Of a DNA stretch of 64,000 nt, positions 1-8,692 are shown in pieces; the first letter of the stretch is position 1, and each line of letters starts with the position of its first letter. The notes below the pieces were generated by a model. The model saw only the letters and a program-made list of their open reading frames with translations. It was not told the origin of the DNA and did not search any database. Source of the stretch: Planctomicrobium piriforme. Its GTDB lineage: Bacteria; Planctomycetota; Planctomycetia; Pirellulales; UBA1268. The position numbers and the translations under genes were made by a program. The DNA lies in assembly GCA_945871035.1 (NCBI GenBank), contig CAMBUD010000002.1:40529-104528 (forward strand). The letters run 5' to 3'.

Positions 1-497
1 TAGGTCGAGAGCGTGGGCCCCTTGGTTCCAAAGCCCTCTTTGATCACCTGCACGAGCACTTCATCACCGCGGCGGAGGATGTCCTGAATCGGTGGCTTCA
101 CTCGTGGCCGATCCCCCAGACGGGGCCGACGTTTGATGGCGGCTCGCTGCCGGGCATCGGCATCGCTTTCACCGGCATCGTCACGACTACTTGCATCGGC
201 TCCCCGGCCCGTTGGCTCAGTCACATCGAATGCTTTGTCGGGATCTAGGCCGCCTTGGCGGTAATACTGAGGCTCGATGTCGCTGATATGCAAAAAGCCG
301 TTGCGGCCGACGCCGAAGTCGACGAATGCGGCCTGGATGCTGGGCTCGATGTTGACGATTCGACCCTTATAAATGTTTCCTACATAGTTATCTTGGCTGG
401 TGCGCTCCACGTAGAGTTCCTCCAGCACGCCATCTTCCATAATCGCAATTCGACACTCTTCTGGCTGCGAAACGTTGATTAACATTTCCTGTTTCAT
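1..497 (-). CDS. rng: Ribonuclease E/G family protein, N-terminal part (truncated by window edge)
   Basis: Translating the minus strand gives an open frame that runs off the left edge with no stop. It begins MKQEMLINVSQPEECRIAI and continues with VGNIYKGRIVNIEPSIQAA and FVDFGVGRNGFLHISDI, which are hallmarks of the RNase E/G N-terminal and S1 RNA-binding domains. The family cleaves single-stranded RNA in mRNA decay and rRNA/tRNA maturation. The ATG at 497 fits an AAGG nine bases upstream; an ATG at 503 is too close to it. After the S1 start (about residues 85-130) there is a charged, low-complexity insert before PIQDILRRGDEVLVQVIKE. The catalytic domain lies outside the window. It is last in a same-strand run after hpf, ptsN, ptsH and ptsI, 57 bp past ptsI. 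RNase E and RNase G cannot be told apart from this fragment. Confidence 0.85.
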   Translation of the reverse strand, partial: MKQEMLINVSQPEECRIAIMEDGVLEELYVERTSQDNYVGNIYKGRIVNIEPSIQAAFVDFGVGRNGFLHISDIEPQYYRQGGLDPDKAFDVTEPTGRGADASSRDDAGESDADARQRAAIKRRPRLGDRPRVKPPIQDILRRGDEVLVQVIKEGFGTKGPTLST

Positions 498-554
498 GGA
501 CATTTTCCTTTCAACTGTCTTTCGTCTTCCGCCCCACAACGGGGCGGCGTCGCG

Positions 555-2294
555 CTAGGCGACTGTTTGGGAGAGCAAGCGCCGCAACTGTTCGCGCAGA
601 AAGGCTTTGACCTCACGCGCACCGTCCATCGCCAGCGCCTTCTCGGCAATCACACGGCATTCGGCGACCGAAACACTTCGGCACACCTGCTTGACTTCCG
701 GAATTGAACTAGGCGGCACGCTCATCTGCCGCAATCCAAGCCCAAGAAGCAGCTGCGTGTACATCACGCTGCCGCTCATCTGACCGCATACATTGGCCGG
801 CACGCCGGCCTCACGAGCCACATCCAGGGAACGGCGCAGCAAACGCAGCACCGCCGGATCAGAGGCGTTGTACAAATCGGCTACTTCTTTGTTGCCGCGA
901 TCGACTGCCAACGTGTACTGAATCAGGTCGTTGGTGCCGATCGAAACGAAGTCAACCTCTTTCACAAAAACATCGAGCATGATCACTGCTGCTGGGGTTT
1001 CCACCATCATTCCCACCGGCATGCTGCGATTGAACGCAATGCCATGCTCGGCCAGGTCTTCCATGACATCCGCTAACACCATGCGTGCCTGCCGCAGCTC
1101 GACGATCGTAGAGACAAGCGGAAACAACACGCGCACGTCCCCCAGAGCGCTCGCCCTGAGGATCGCGCGCAGTTGCGTGCGAAACTGTGGTAAATGCCGG
1201 AGCGAAAGCCGAATGCTGCGCAGGCCCAAGCAGGGATTGCGTTCCTGTTCCGTCGTGGATTCAGCACGCATCTTATCGGCGCCCAAGTCGAGCGTGCGGA
1301 TCACAATCGGCCTGCCGGGCACGGCTCGCACCACCTCGCTATAGGCGGCAAAGTGGTCTTCTTCTGTTGGCTCGCGCGGACTGGTCAAATATAAAAATTC
1401 AGTGCGGTAGAGGCCGATGCCGTCGCAGCCGCGGCTCAAGCACTGCTCGCCTTCGCTGGGAAACTCAATGTTGCCCGTGATTTGAATGCGCACCCCATCC
1501 GTGGTTTCTGCGGGTAGATCTCGCAGCCGCGAAAGACTCACTGCAGTGGCGCGAGCCGCCTCCACCTCCAAGCGATAACGCGCAATCGTCTCCTCGTCGG
1601 GCTGCAGGATTACAATTCCCTGATTGCCGTCGAGGATGACGGGTTCGCCCCCAGAAACATCTGCTAAAAACGGACCCAAGCCCACCACTGCAGGAATTTC
1701 CAAGCCCTCAGCCACAATCGCTGTATGGCTTCCTGGACCGCCCAGTTCAGTCGCAAATCCCTTCACGAAGCGTCGGTCGAGGTTGGCCGTCTCGCTCGGC
1801 GTAAGATTGTGCGCCAACACGATCACAGGCTGCGAGATAGCCGCTAGCGTTTCGCGGCGTTGCCCGAGCAGGTTGCGCAGCAGGCTTTTCTCAATATCGT
1901 AGATGTCGTGGGCACGCTGCGAAATATGGTTGTCGAGGCCTTGAAAAACCTTGGCGTAGCGGCGCAGCGTGCGACTGACGGCATACTCCGGCCAGAAATT
2001 GCGGTCGCGAACAGCACTGGTGAGTTCCTGCTGCAGGCGCTCATCATGCAGCATTGCCAGATGGGCCTCAAAAATAGCCGCATACTGCCCGCCTAGCTCT
2101 ATCTTTACAGCGTCGCGATTGCGGGCGATCTCGCGGGAGGTTTCGGCCACCGCGCTGGCAAGCCGTTCCAGCTCAGTATCGACGGCACTGCGTTCAACGA
2201 ACCGGCGCGGGATACGAAATCCCTCGCTGTCTAGGACGAGCGCTTCGCCAATGGTGACGCCGGGCGAGACGGCAATGCCTTGAAGTTTCAACAT
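555..2294 (-). CDS. ptsI: PTS enzyme I (phosphoenolpyruvate-protein phosphotransferase)
   Basis: Transfers phosphate from PEP to HPr in the cytoplasm. The 579-residue length is normal. The N-terminal phospho-His domain carries the active site GGPGSHTAIVAEG (His190). The PEP-binding TIM barrel has GIGLYRTEFLYL, then GTNDLIQYTLAVDR and the C-terminal VCGQMSG with the catalytic Cys near 500. That loop is usually CGEMAGD or CGELAGD, so the Glu is replaced by Gln here. The ATG at 2294 begins the family-typical MLKLQGIAVSPG; a GTG three codons upstream is also possible and neither has a clear ribosome site. It follows ptsH by about 190 bp on the same strand. No sugar-specific membrane component is nearby, so a regulatory phosphorelay or a distant permease is likely. 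Confidence 0.96.
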   Translation of the reverse strand: MLKLQGIAVSPGVTIGEALVLDSEGFRIPRRFVERSAVDTELERLASAVAETSREIARNRDAVKIELGGQYAAIFEAHLAMLHDERLQQELTSAVRDRNFWPEYAVSRTLRRYAKVFQGLDNHISQRAHDIYDIEKSLLRNLLGQRRETLAAISQPVIVLAHNLTPSETANLDRRFVKGFATELGGPGSHTAIVAEGLEIPAVVGLGPFLADVSGGEPVILDGNQGIVILQPDEETIARYRLEVEAARATAVSLSRLRDLPAETTDGVRIQITGNIEFPSEGEQCLSRGCDGIGLYRTEFLYLTSPREPTEEDHFAAYSEVVRAVPGRPIVIRTLDLGADKMRAESTTEQERNPCLGLRSIRLSLRHLPQFRTQLRAILRASALGDVRVLFPLVSTIVELRQARMVLADVMEDLAEHGIAFNRSMPVGMMVETPAAVIMLDVFVKEVDFVSIGTNDLIQYTLAVDRGNKEVADLYNASDPAVLRLLRRSLDVAREAGVPANVCGQMSGSVMYTQLLLGLGLRQMSVPPSSIPEVKQVCRSVSVAECRVIAEKALAMDGAREVKAFLREQLRRLLSQTVA

Positions 2295-2490
2295 GGGGCG
2301 CACGTTGCGCGCCGGCTGCTGAGCTCACCGCAAAGAGATCACACATTAAATTGTCAGCCAAAAAATGAGGCTGTTTGCAATCTAGCTGCGATCACAATCT
2401 TTACAGGACTCGCGCCGAGCGGCTCGTTGCGGCTCCTTTTTTATAAAATCGTGGTCGGTAAGAAAGTTTGTCTGTTCAGAAAATCTGTCT

Positions 2491-2793
2491 TTAGAAAACC
2501 TGTTTATTGTCGTTTTCGTATTCGTTGAAGTTGCGCTCAAAAAGATGTCCAATCGCTTCAAGCGCTTCCTGCGCATCCGGACCTGTTGCCTCAATGACCA
2601 GCCGTGTTCCGGCTTCGGCAGCCAGCGTGAGCACTTCCAGAATGCTCTTCCCATCCACTCGCTGCGACTCGGCGATCAGTTCAATTCTGGACTGCCATTT
2701 CCGAGCTTCACGGGCCAGAAGATCGGCCGGCCGGGCATGCAAGCCCTGCCGCATACCGACGACAACTTTCCGTGAGAGGGTTTCTTGGCTCAT
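2491..2793 (-). CDS. ptsH: HPr phosphocarrier protein
   Basis: Small phosphocarrier of about 100 residues between enzyme I and IIA proteins. The active-site motif GMRQGLHARPAD places phospho-His at residue 19. A Ser at residue 50 in DGKSILEV lies where HPr kinase targets Ser46 in Gram-positives, so regulatory serine phosphorylation is possible but unproven. The frame stays open upstream to a GTG at 2847, but the ATG at 2793 has AAAGG nine bases before it and gives the normal HPr N-terminus, so I chose it. It sits 50 bp after ptsN and before ptsI on the same strand. Confidence 0.96.
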   Translation of the reverse strand: MSQETLSRKVVVGMRQGLHARPADLLAREARKWQSRIELIAESQRVDGKSILEVLTLAAEAGTRLVIEATGPDAQEALEAIGHLFERNFNEYENDNKQVF

Positions 2794-2843
2794 GTCCAAC
2801 TGCCTTTGCTCCGTCTTGTTTTCACCACCATTGCCACGGATGC

Positions 2844-3320
2844 TCACGACACAATTCCGCGAACATCCGCCTCCTCCAGCAAGTGCTGGATTTCCGCAGG
2901 CCCCTTGGCCGATATCAATAATTTACAAAACGACTCATCTCGCAACTGCCGCGAAATATTTTCCAGTGCCCGCAGATGGTCGCCCGGTCTATCCGGAGGC
3001 GAGACGAGCAGAAAAAAGAGACGCACGGGCTCCCCGTCGAGGCTTTCGAATTGAATCCCCTTTGGGCTCACCGCCACGGCCCCAACCAATCGATCAACGC
3101 TGGGGTGCTTCGTGTGGGGGACGGCGACACCGCGGCCGATGCCGGTGCTGCCAAGATCCTCCCGTTTCATAATGGCCTTAACGATGCTCTCAAATTCGGC
3201 TGCGGAGATTTTCCCCGCATCGACTAAAGACTGCGTCATCTCCCGAATCACGCCCTCTTTTGAATCCGCTACCACCGTGGCGCGAATGGCGTCATCTGCA
3301 ACAAAATCTGAAAACTTCAT
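2844..3320 (-). CDS. ptsN: PTS IIA protein, fructose/nitrogen type (PtsN-like)
   Basis: A stand-alone EIIA domain of 158 residues that accepts phosphate from HPr. The phosphorylation motif GRGVAVPHTKHPSV puts the active His at residue 69. The rest follows the PTS_EIIA_2 fold, with ISAAEFESIVKAIMKRE before the motif and PDRPGDHLRALENISRQL after it. The start at 3320 is set by GAGG five bases upstream and by the family N-terminus; the longer frame to 3428 overlaps the hpf 3' end. Position directly after a hibernation factor recalls the rpoN-hpf-ptsN order of proteobacteria, although rpoN is absent here. It probably has a regulatory role, as no EIIB or EIIC is encoded in the window. Confidence 0.93.
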   Translation of the reverse strand: MKFSDFVADDAIRATVVADSKEGVIREMTQSLVDAGKISAAEFESIVKAIMKREDLGSTGIGRGVAVPHTKHPSVDRLVGAVAVSPKGIQFESLDGEPVRLFFLLVSPPDRPGDHLRALENISRQLRDESFCKLLISAKGPAEIQHLLEEADVRGIVS

Positions 3321-3333
3321 GCGTTCCTCTGCC

Positions 3334-3654
3334 TCAAGACCGCCGCGTGTTTTGCACGTGTTTGTGGTCTCGAATTTTTTCCTTGTGCTTCCTGAGTTGT
3401 TGCTCGAGTTTTTGAACGGCCCCGTCAACGCTGCGCCAGAGATGTGCGGAGAGTTCGTGGCTAACCATGTCGTGGAAGTGTTCGGCAGAGGCCACTATTT
3501 CCACCACGGGGAGGCCAGCATTTTTGAGATCAACTGTGACATTTAAAGCCGTTAGTCGATCAAAGTACCGCTGGAGGCGGGAAACCTTTGCGGTGATTTT
3601 TGACTGCGATGCAGGGCTCAAGTGGCCGTGTCTTGCCGAAACATTAATCTGCAC
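3334..3654 (-). CDS. hpf: Ribosome hibernation promoting factor (HPF/YfiA family)
   Basis: A short 106-residue HPF/RaiA protein that binds the decoding centre of idle ribosomes. It starts MQINVSARHGHLSPASQ and continues with ITAKVSRLQRYFDRLTALNV and VEIVASAEHFHDMVSHE, matching the beta-alpha-beta-beta-beta-alpha fold and basic helix of the family. The length is that of the short form, without the C-terminal dimerisation domain. It starts at a GTG preceded by AAGGAA at eight bases. It is first of a five-gene minus-strand run (hpf, ptsN, ptsH, ptsI, RNase E/G), with 13 bp to ptsN, which suggests co-transcription. Confidence 0.92.
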   Translation of the reverse strand: MQINVSARHGHLSPASQSKITAKVSRLQRYFDRLTALNVTVDLKNAGLPVVEIVASAEHFHDMVSHELSAHLWRSVDGAVQKLEQQLRKHKEKIRDHKHVQNTRRS

Positions 3655-3686
3655 CCGGGCATTCCTTGTATACAGACTTAAAAAGG

Positions 3687-3716
3687 GTCGTGGAACATTC
3701 CGTCGTGGAACATTCC
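3687..3716. repeat. 15-bp direct tandem repeat, 2 copies
   Basis: Two perfect adjacent copies of gtcgtggaacattcc in the gap between hpf and the upstream membrane protein gene. It is one of many short tandem duplications in the window. Confidence 0.9.
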
Positions 3717-3819
3717 AGTGAGCGACCGAAATTGAATAACCAGAATCCTATCACCCGTCAGACAGCTTCGACAAACCGTGTGTGCTGCGCGGCCACGGCG
3801 CGCAAAAAAAGCGGGGATA

Positions 3820-6258
3820 CTAGTTGAATGCACCCTGGGACGGATCGGCCTGAAGGGCAGTCGCTCCTCCGATTGGTCTACGAACGAGGCCCTTCTCCAG
3901 TTGGCTGCGCCACCAACTTGCACCTGTGCGACGCGACTCCGGCGAGTGGTCGGGTTGGTAACGCAGCCGATCAACGTCCGACGGCGCTGCAATCTCATTG
4001 AGGCACTTGATCGCATAACGGCGAACCACCAGCTCACTGTCTTCTAAAGCGTCTACCAGTCTGCGATCAGCACCGTCCAACAGATCGCTATCGCTAAAGC
4101 CACAGGCCATGGCAAAGAGTATGTCGGGTTTTCCAGGAGGGGCATGGGCCTGAATCGCTTTTTTTAATTTTGCTGCTGCATGTGCCCCGCGGCATAAGGC
4201 CAAAGGCACGGTCGCTTGTTCGAGCGTTACCCACTGCTGATCCCTGAGCTTGTATTGAGGGGTGTCGTCGCAGAGGAGTTTAACGAGGTCGTCATACTCG
4301 CCCACAAGCGACAGGGTTTGAATTGCTGCCAGCCTATTTTCCACCTTTCTGTCCAGCGCCATTTCTTGCAACGCTTTTAGCAGCGGCTGCGTTTGAGCTG
4401 CCTTTTGAAACAATGCATCGCAAGCCTCCTTTTCCCGGTAATCTCTCCGCGGCGCAGAACCCGTCCAGTCCGGCAACTCTTGCAGTCGCGAAACTCTCGC
4501 GACGGCAGGCTTGTGTCCGTTCCACTCAATGGCGCTCCCCGCCTCAAGCTTGCTCTCCGCTTTGATTCCAGTCAGCAGCCCACCGCCAACCTGCGCCGAC
4601 TGGCCACTGGCCGGCGACTGCTGCCAGACGAACCCGCCAGTGGTCGCAATGATCCCGGCGCGCACGCTGGCTGCGTCTTCGGCAGGACTAGACCCCAAAG
4701 CGCGATTGAGTTCAACGTAAATGGCCACCGGGTGGGTGAGGCCGCTGGTCACTGTGCCACAGACACCTGCAGCGATTATGCCCATGCGAGTAGCCTGAGT
4801 TACTCGCACGATTGCGCGACCAAAAATAATCTCGATGCGCGGCGTGCTGTCGGCATCGAACGAGAGCGTTGCCCGCGTGCCTGGCAGAAAGCGAATGACC
4901 GACCCAGACACAGTGAGATCGGGATAAAACCCTGGTGGCACAAGCAGATCTTCGCGAATGCCCAGCACTTCATCCGCAATCAGTGGCACCCACTGAGGCC
5001 CATCGTTGCCTTGAATCCTGTGAAGCAGCATGCTCTCGACACCAACAACTCTTGCCGCTAGCGGTGCCGCAGGATCGGCAGGCGCCGTTACTTCTGCTGC
5101 AATCCCAGCGGCAGGCGCCGCAATCGCCAGCGCATCTCCCAGCGGCACTGTCGGTGGCTCGGCATCGCCTGCCCCAAGCAGCGTGGTTGCCAAAGGCACA
5201 GCGACAGTCTCATCCCGCAGTGGGATCTCCATGACCGGTGAATCATTGATCGGTGGCTTGGATGGTCGAAGCTCGAATGCCACCTCCTCCACTTTGACCG
5301 GTGGGGAGGGCACTGGCTCTGCTGCTTGCTGTTCTTCCGCTGCTCGAGCGTCCGACGCGACTGGATCGACCGCAATGTTGACTGGTTTTGGGATCTGGTC
5401 CACGTCCTCCGCAGGATGGTTCGTGAGCTCATGGCTGTCGGAGCCCGTTGCTGTCTCACTCTGTGTCTCACTCTGTGTCTCACCCTGTGTCTCACCAAGA
5501 TCGGCCTGCTCGTTGGCTTGATCCGATGGCTGCGCGTTGGCGTTGGGCAAGGGTACTGCCCGCGATCCGGGCTCTGAAAAATTGATCGACCAGACAAAAA
5601 CTGCACCGAGGATCACCACTAGCAGCAGCGCTACAATCGCCAGTATCCATGCCCCACGCGAAGATTGTCTCGGTGACAGCCGTCGCGCTGTGGCTGGAGT
5701 GATGGGCTGCAATGGATCAAACAAAATCGCATCGCCCAGCACTGGTTCTCCTCGCGGTTGTGCCGTTGAATCCCCACTGACGGCCATGCGAAGCTCGCGG
5801 GCGCTGGTCTTTAACGCGTGCCGCTGCTCTCCGGCAACCGTGGCGGCCACCCGACGATTGATGGCTTTCAGCAGTTGCCCCCTGCCTGCCTCGTCGAGCG
5901 GTCTCAGGAACGCAGCCGCTGCCTGCGGATCGCGGGCCACATCAGCTAGTATGGTATGGCAGGCAGTGACCTCGGCCAGATGCAAATCTGATTCGATGCA
6001 GACCCGCTCAAAAGCCTCCAGTCGCTCTGGAAGTAGAATGTTGTCGAGATATTCTGCCACGGAGTTGGCGTCGTCGCCCAGCCCGCGGCCATCCGGTCGC
6101 GGAGCCGACAGACTCGCTAACTCGCCGATCCGGCGGATGCGTTCGACTAGCTCAGCCGCTACGGGACTAGCGGCTACTTTCTCGCTGAGTTGTTTCTGCT
6201 GTGGGGGCGGCAGAAGGTTATCCAGCCAAGCCAAAAGCGTTCGTAATGTCAGTCGCAT
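3820..6258 (-). CDS. Membrane-anchored protein with FecR-like and HEAT-like regions, function unknown
   Basis: An 812-residue protein with a cytoplasmic N-terminal region (about 1-195) and one transmembrane segment around 199-222 (AWILAIVALLLVVILGAVFV). A long Pro/Ala/Glu-rich linker follows and contains an in-frame GETQ/SETQ repeat. Next is a beta-rich region with FLPGTRATLSFDAD and IIFGRAIVRV that recalls FecR-type domains. The C-terminal 190 residues are helical and HEAT-like (ENRLAAIQTLSLVGEYDDLV, DSELVVRRYAIKCLNEI). The start at 6258 is set by GAGGTG six bases upstream; a longer frame to 6306 lacks such a site. The N-terminal part has the look of an anti-sigma or zinc-finger-like planctomycete domain, but I see no certain signature. 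Role unknown. Confidence 0.75.
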   Translation of the reverse strand: MRLTLRTLLAWLDNLLPPPQQKQLSEKVAASPVAAELVERIRRIGELASLSAPRPDGRGLGDDANSVAEYLDNILLPERLEAFERVCIESDLHLAEVTACHTILADVARDPQAAAAFLRPLDEAGRGQLLKAINRRVAATVAGEQRHALKTSARELRMAVSGDSTAQPRGEPVLGDAILFDPLQPITPATARRLSPRQSSRGAWILAIVALLLVVILGAVFVWSINFSEPGSRAVPLPNANAQPSDQANEQADLGETQGETQSETQSETATGSDSHELTNHPAEDVDQIPKPVNIAVDPVASDARAAEEQQAAEPVPSPPVKVEEVAFELRPSKPPINDSPVMEIPLRDETVAVPLATTLLGAGDAEPPTVPLGDALAIAAPAAGIAAEVTAPADPAAPLAARVVGVESMLLHRIQGNDGPQWVPLIADEVLGIREDLLVPPGFYPDLTVSGSVIRFLPGTRATLSFDADSTPRIEIIFGRAIVRVTQATRMGIIAAGVCGTVTSGLTHPVAIYVELNRALGSSPAEDAASVRAGIIATTGGFVWQQSPASGQSAQVGGGLLTGIKAESKLEAGSAIEWNGHKPAVARVSRLQELPDWTGSAPRRDYREKEACDALFQKAAQTQPLLKALQEMALDRKVENRLAAIQTLSLVGEYDDLVKLLCDDTPQYKLRDQQWVTLEQATVPLALCRGAHAAAKLKKAIQAHAPPGKPDILFAMACGFSDSDLLDGADRRLVDALEDSELVVRRYAIKCLNEIAAPSDVDRLRYQPDHSPESRRTGASWWRSQLEKGLVRRPIGGATALQADPSQGAFN
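5461..5496. repeat. 12-bp in-frame tandem repeat, 3 copies, inside a CDS
   Basis: Three copies of ctgtgtctcac(t/c), preceded by a 10-bp partial copy. Because the unit is a multiple of three it encodes a repeating (S/G)ETQ stretch in the linker of the minus-strand membrane protein and leaves the frame intact. Confidence 0.85.
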
Positions 6259-6503
6259 CCAATACACCTCGCGTGTGTCTGCTCCACCCCTGCGCAATGC
6301 CAGCATCTTTTTCTTTTTTGCTCTATCAGCTTACGCTCATCCGGCTTAAGCGTGGCGTTTTAAGCACTTTTTTATGCGGGCACACCTGGATCATAAGAAA
6401 ATGGTCTTGGTGCGACCCAATTGAGTTCTGCTGCGTACAAAGAAGGATATAGGTTGAGGCTGCTGACACGGTTCTAGGGAGTTTTTCGGACGGGAGGTTT
6501 CCA

Positions 6504-7067
6504 ATGACAGCCATAACAGGCCTTCGCAGACAGTCCCTTTTACGCCAATCGTCTGGCTACGTGGAATTGGCGGAATTGCTGCTGGACACGGACAAGCCAA
6601 CGCCCCCCGCTGCCCAAAAATTACTCCTGCGGGCCCTTGGCTTACTGGAAGAACTACCCGAACCGACCCGCTCAAAGCCGGCCGCAAAATTTCTTGAGGG
6701 AGAGGCATTGCGGGCCTTGGGACGCTGGCAGGAAGCGATTGTGCCGCTGTCGATCGTGGCCGCAGAAAGTCCGCAGCGGCTGGAATCTTGGCTCGGAATT
6801 GGCTGGTGCCTCAAGCGACTCGGTCGCCTCAATGAAGCGATTGCAGTGCTTGAAAAAGGGCTTGTTGCTTCGCCCAAGCAGCCGATTCTCCACTATAATT
6901 TGGCGTGCTATTACTCTCTGGATGGCAACGCCCAAGCAGCCGTCGATCACCTCACGCGGGCCATTGCCGTGGATGGTCGCTTTCGTGCACTCATCGAAGT
7001 TGAACGCGATTTTGATCCGATTCGCACCGATCCGAGGTTTCTACAAGCGACTCATGCCTCCGTTTGA
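6504..7067 (+). CDS. TPR-repeat protein
   Basis: A 187-residue soluble protein, mostly tetratricopeptide-like helical pairs. ALRALGRWQEAIVPLSIVA, GIGWCLKRLGRLNEAIAVLE and NLACYYSLDGNAQAAVDHLT show the W/L-G-Y-A-P spacing of TPR units, roughly residues 60-165. No signal peptide or catalytic motif is visible, so it is probably a protein-interaction scaffold. A strong GGGAGG six bases before the ATG at 6504 fixes the start. It is divergent from the membrane protein gene to its left. The partner is unknown. Confidence 0.85.
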   Translation: MTAITGLRRQSLLRQSSGYVELAELLLDTDKPTPPAAQKLLLRALGLLEELPEPTRSKPAAKFLEGEALRALGRWQEAIVPLSIVAAESPQRLESWLGIGWCLKRLGRLNEAIAVLEKGLVASPKQPILHYNLACYYSLDGNAQAAVDHLTRAIAVDGRFRALIEVERDFDPIRTDPRFLQATHASV

Positions 7068-7256
7068 GGGAAGCGTTTTTCGGGCTGCACGGCCGTCGGT
7101 TGCAGCCTCGATTTCCGTTTCGAGACAGAGTGGCCGCTGGATTTGCTGGGGCGACGATCCCGTTTGCCCCCCCGGGCAGTCATCGTGTCTGATAGCAGGG
7201 ATGTGGCTGCCAGCAGCACTGCGACCTTCCCAACCTTAATTGGCAACGTGTTTTGC

Positions 7257-8108
7257 ATGACGAGTTCGGCGCTTCAGGAAGTCGTTGCCATGCTGGGCTG
7301 CCCTGCGGCTGGCAATCCGGCCCAGTATCTCTTTGAACGGCTTTTCGAGGCCACCGGGCTAGACTGGCGTTTTCTCACGCTCGATGTGGCGCCCGATCAA
7401 CTCGCCGACGCTCTCAACGGCGTGCAAGCACTCAACTTTCGCGGCTGCCTACTGGCAGGTCCGCTGCGATCTGCAGCGTTGCCCTTCCTCGCGTCGTCCA
7501 GCCCAGCGGCAACTTTTTCTGCGGCAGCGAGCCTCGTCGAACGTCAGGCGTCCGGGCTTGTTGGCCACATGACTGATGGCCGCGGAATGATGGAAGCGCT
7601 GCGGGCGCACATCGATCCAACCACCATGCATGTGCTTATCGTTGGGGCCGGTGCAGCCGCACGATCAGCCGCTCTGGAACTCTCTCTAGCAGGAGTTGCT
7701 GGGGTCACGGTCTGCGATCGCACACCCGAGCGTGCAGCTGCGCTGGTGACAGCACTCCAAGCCCTTGATGCTTCGCCGTGCGATTCGATGCCTTGGCAAG
7801 CGACTATTCCGATCCCGTCACACGTGGGCATCGTTATTTCAGCCGTGCCGGCGGGCGATCCGCAGCGTCGCGACACCAAGCCAGCAGCAGAATTTTCCGG
7901 GATGCGCAGCGATCTGGTTGTGGCCGATTTTGCACTCATCGCACAGCCGTCGCCTGTGATGGCCTGCGCCCTCAAGGCCGGCGCCTGTGCCATAGACGGG
8001 CTCGAGATTCACTGTGAGAAGACAGCCATCGACTTCCATACGTGGACCGGCATTGAACCTGACACGGACATGCTGCGTGAGGCCCTCGACGAATACTTAA
8101 ACGCCTGA
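7257..8108 (+). CDS. Shikimate dehydrogenase-like protein lacking the catalytic Lys
   Basis: About 283 residues aligning by eye to AroE. The N-terminal substrate domain contains LFEATGLDWRFLTLDV and ALNFRGCLLAGPLRSAAL. A Rossmann half has LIVGAGAAARSAALEL and VCDRTPERA, and the C-terminus has ADFALIAQPSP. In true AroE the segment after RG reads NVTxPxK, where Lys is the catalytic base. Here it is CLLAGPLR, with Arg71 at the Lys position and the Asn lost. The partner Asp of NTDGxG is kept (MTDGRG, Asp107). The family reduces 3-dehydroshikimate with NADPH. These changes suggest altered or absent activity, or a quinate-like or regulatory paralogue. The start is uncertain: the frame is open from 7143 and no clear ribosome site precedes the ATG at 7257. 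Confidence 0.75.
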   Translation: MTSSALQEVVAMLGCPAAGNPAQYLFERLFEATGLDWRFLTLDVAPDQLADALNGVQALNFRGCLLAGPLRSAALPFLASSSPAATFSAAASLVERQASGLVGHMTDGRGMMEALRAHIDPTTMHVLIVGAGAAARSAALELSLAGVAGVTVCDRTPERAAALVTALQALDASPCDSMPWQATIPIPSHVGIVISAVPAGDPQRRDTKPAAEFSGMRSDLVVADFALIAQPSPVMACALKAGACAIDGLEIHCEKTAIDFHTWTGIEPDTDMLREALDEYLNA

Positions 8109-8157
8109 ATGGATCTGCACGCTCCACTGCACATCGCCGCAAACGAGGGCGGCCCAT

Positions 8158-8613
8158 TCAATTGACGTCATACTCTTTAAGAAAACCTTTAAACTGTACG
8201 AGGTGTTCCTCTTCGTCAGCAAGCAGGCGAATGCACAGGTCCTGCGTGACGTAGTCCTCACCGTCCACCGCTTTGATGATCTTCTTGTACTGTGCACAGG
8301 CGGTTTCTTCGGCAATGATCACCGCTCTGATTACTCCCACGACATCGGTCGTGTCGGTCACCGGCTGAATTTGGTTGCCGAGCGTGAGCGCCTTCGAACC
8401 GGGAATCTGTCCGCCAATCTGCTTGATGCGGTTGGCGAGTTGCTGAGCATGAGCCAACTCTCCAGGCACATCGGCTGCCAGCGATTTCTTAATTTCCTCG
8501 GCTCGAACACCGTCAAGGTTCACGCTGTTAGCGAGGTAATTCATCACCGTCTCGAGTTCCATGTTGTAGCTCTCAATCAAAAGTGCAATCGTTTGCTGGC
8601 TTGTAGCGGCCAT
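8158..8613 (-). CDS. Ferritin-like diiron protein (bacterioferritin family)
   Basis: A 151-residue four-helix protein. Candidate metal ligands are Glu in NMELETVMNYL, E..H in GELAHAQQLANRI, Glu in IAEETACAQYKKI and the E..H pair in LLADEEEHLVQFKGF, the ExxH pattern of ferritin-like diiron proteins. The family stores iron or protects against peroxide. The start is certain: AAGGAGA lies six bases before the ATG at 8613. No heme-ligand Met is obvious, so it is safer to call it ferritin-like than bacterioferritin proper. It stands as a single gene between the convergent AroE-like gene and the minus-strand HEAT protein gene. Confidence 0.85.
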   Translation of the reverse strand: MAATSQQTIALLIESYNMELETVMNYLANSVNLDGVRAEEIKKSLAADVPGELAHAQQLANRIKQIGGQIPGSKALTLGNQIQPVTDTTDVVGVIRAVIIAEETACAQYKKIIKAVDGEDYVTQDLCIRLLADEEEHLVQFKGFLKEYDVN

Positions 8614-8670
8614 AAAAATCTCCTTGTGGGATCGGAATGGGTTTCGGTAATAGTTGCTTGGAATGGCTGA

Positions 8671-8692
8671 GAACAGTTATTGAACAGTTGGG
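8671..8692. repeat. 11-bp tandem duplication at a stop codon
   Basis: gaacagttatt followed by gaacagttggg (9 of 11 identical). The stop codon of the minus-strand HEAT protein gene (TAA, 8677-8679) falls inside the first copy. Confidence 0.7.

Noticed and set aside
2794..2847. Longer HPr starting at GTG 2847
   Set aside because: HPr is normally near 90-100 residues and ATG 2793 has a proper ribosome site.
7052..7258. 68-residue minus-strand frame between the TPR and AroE-like genes
   Set aside because: It overlaps the end of the TPR gene, has no ribosome site, and looks like chance sequence.
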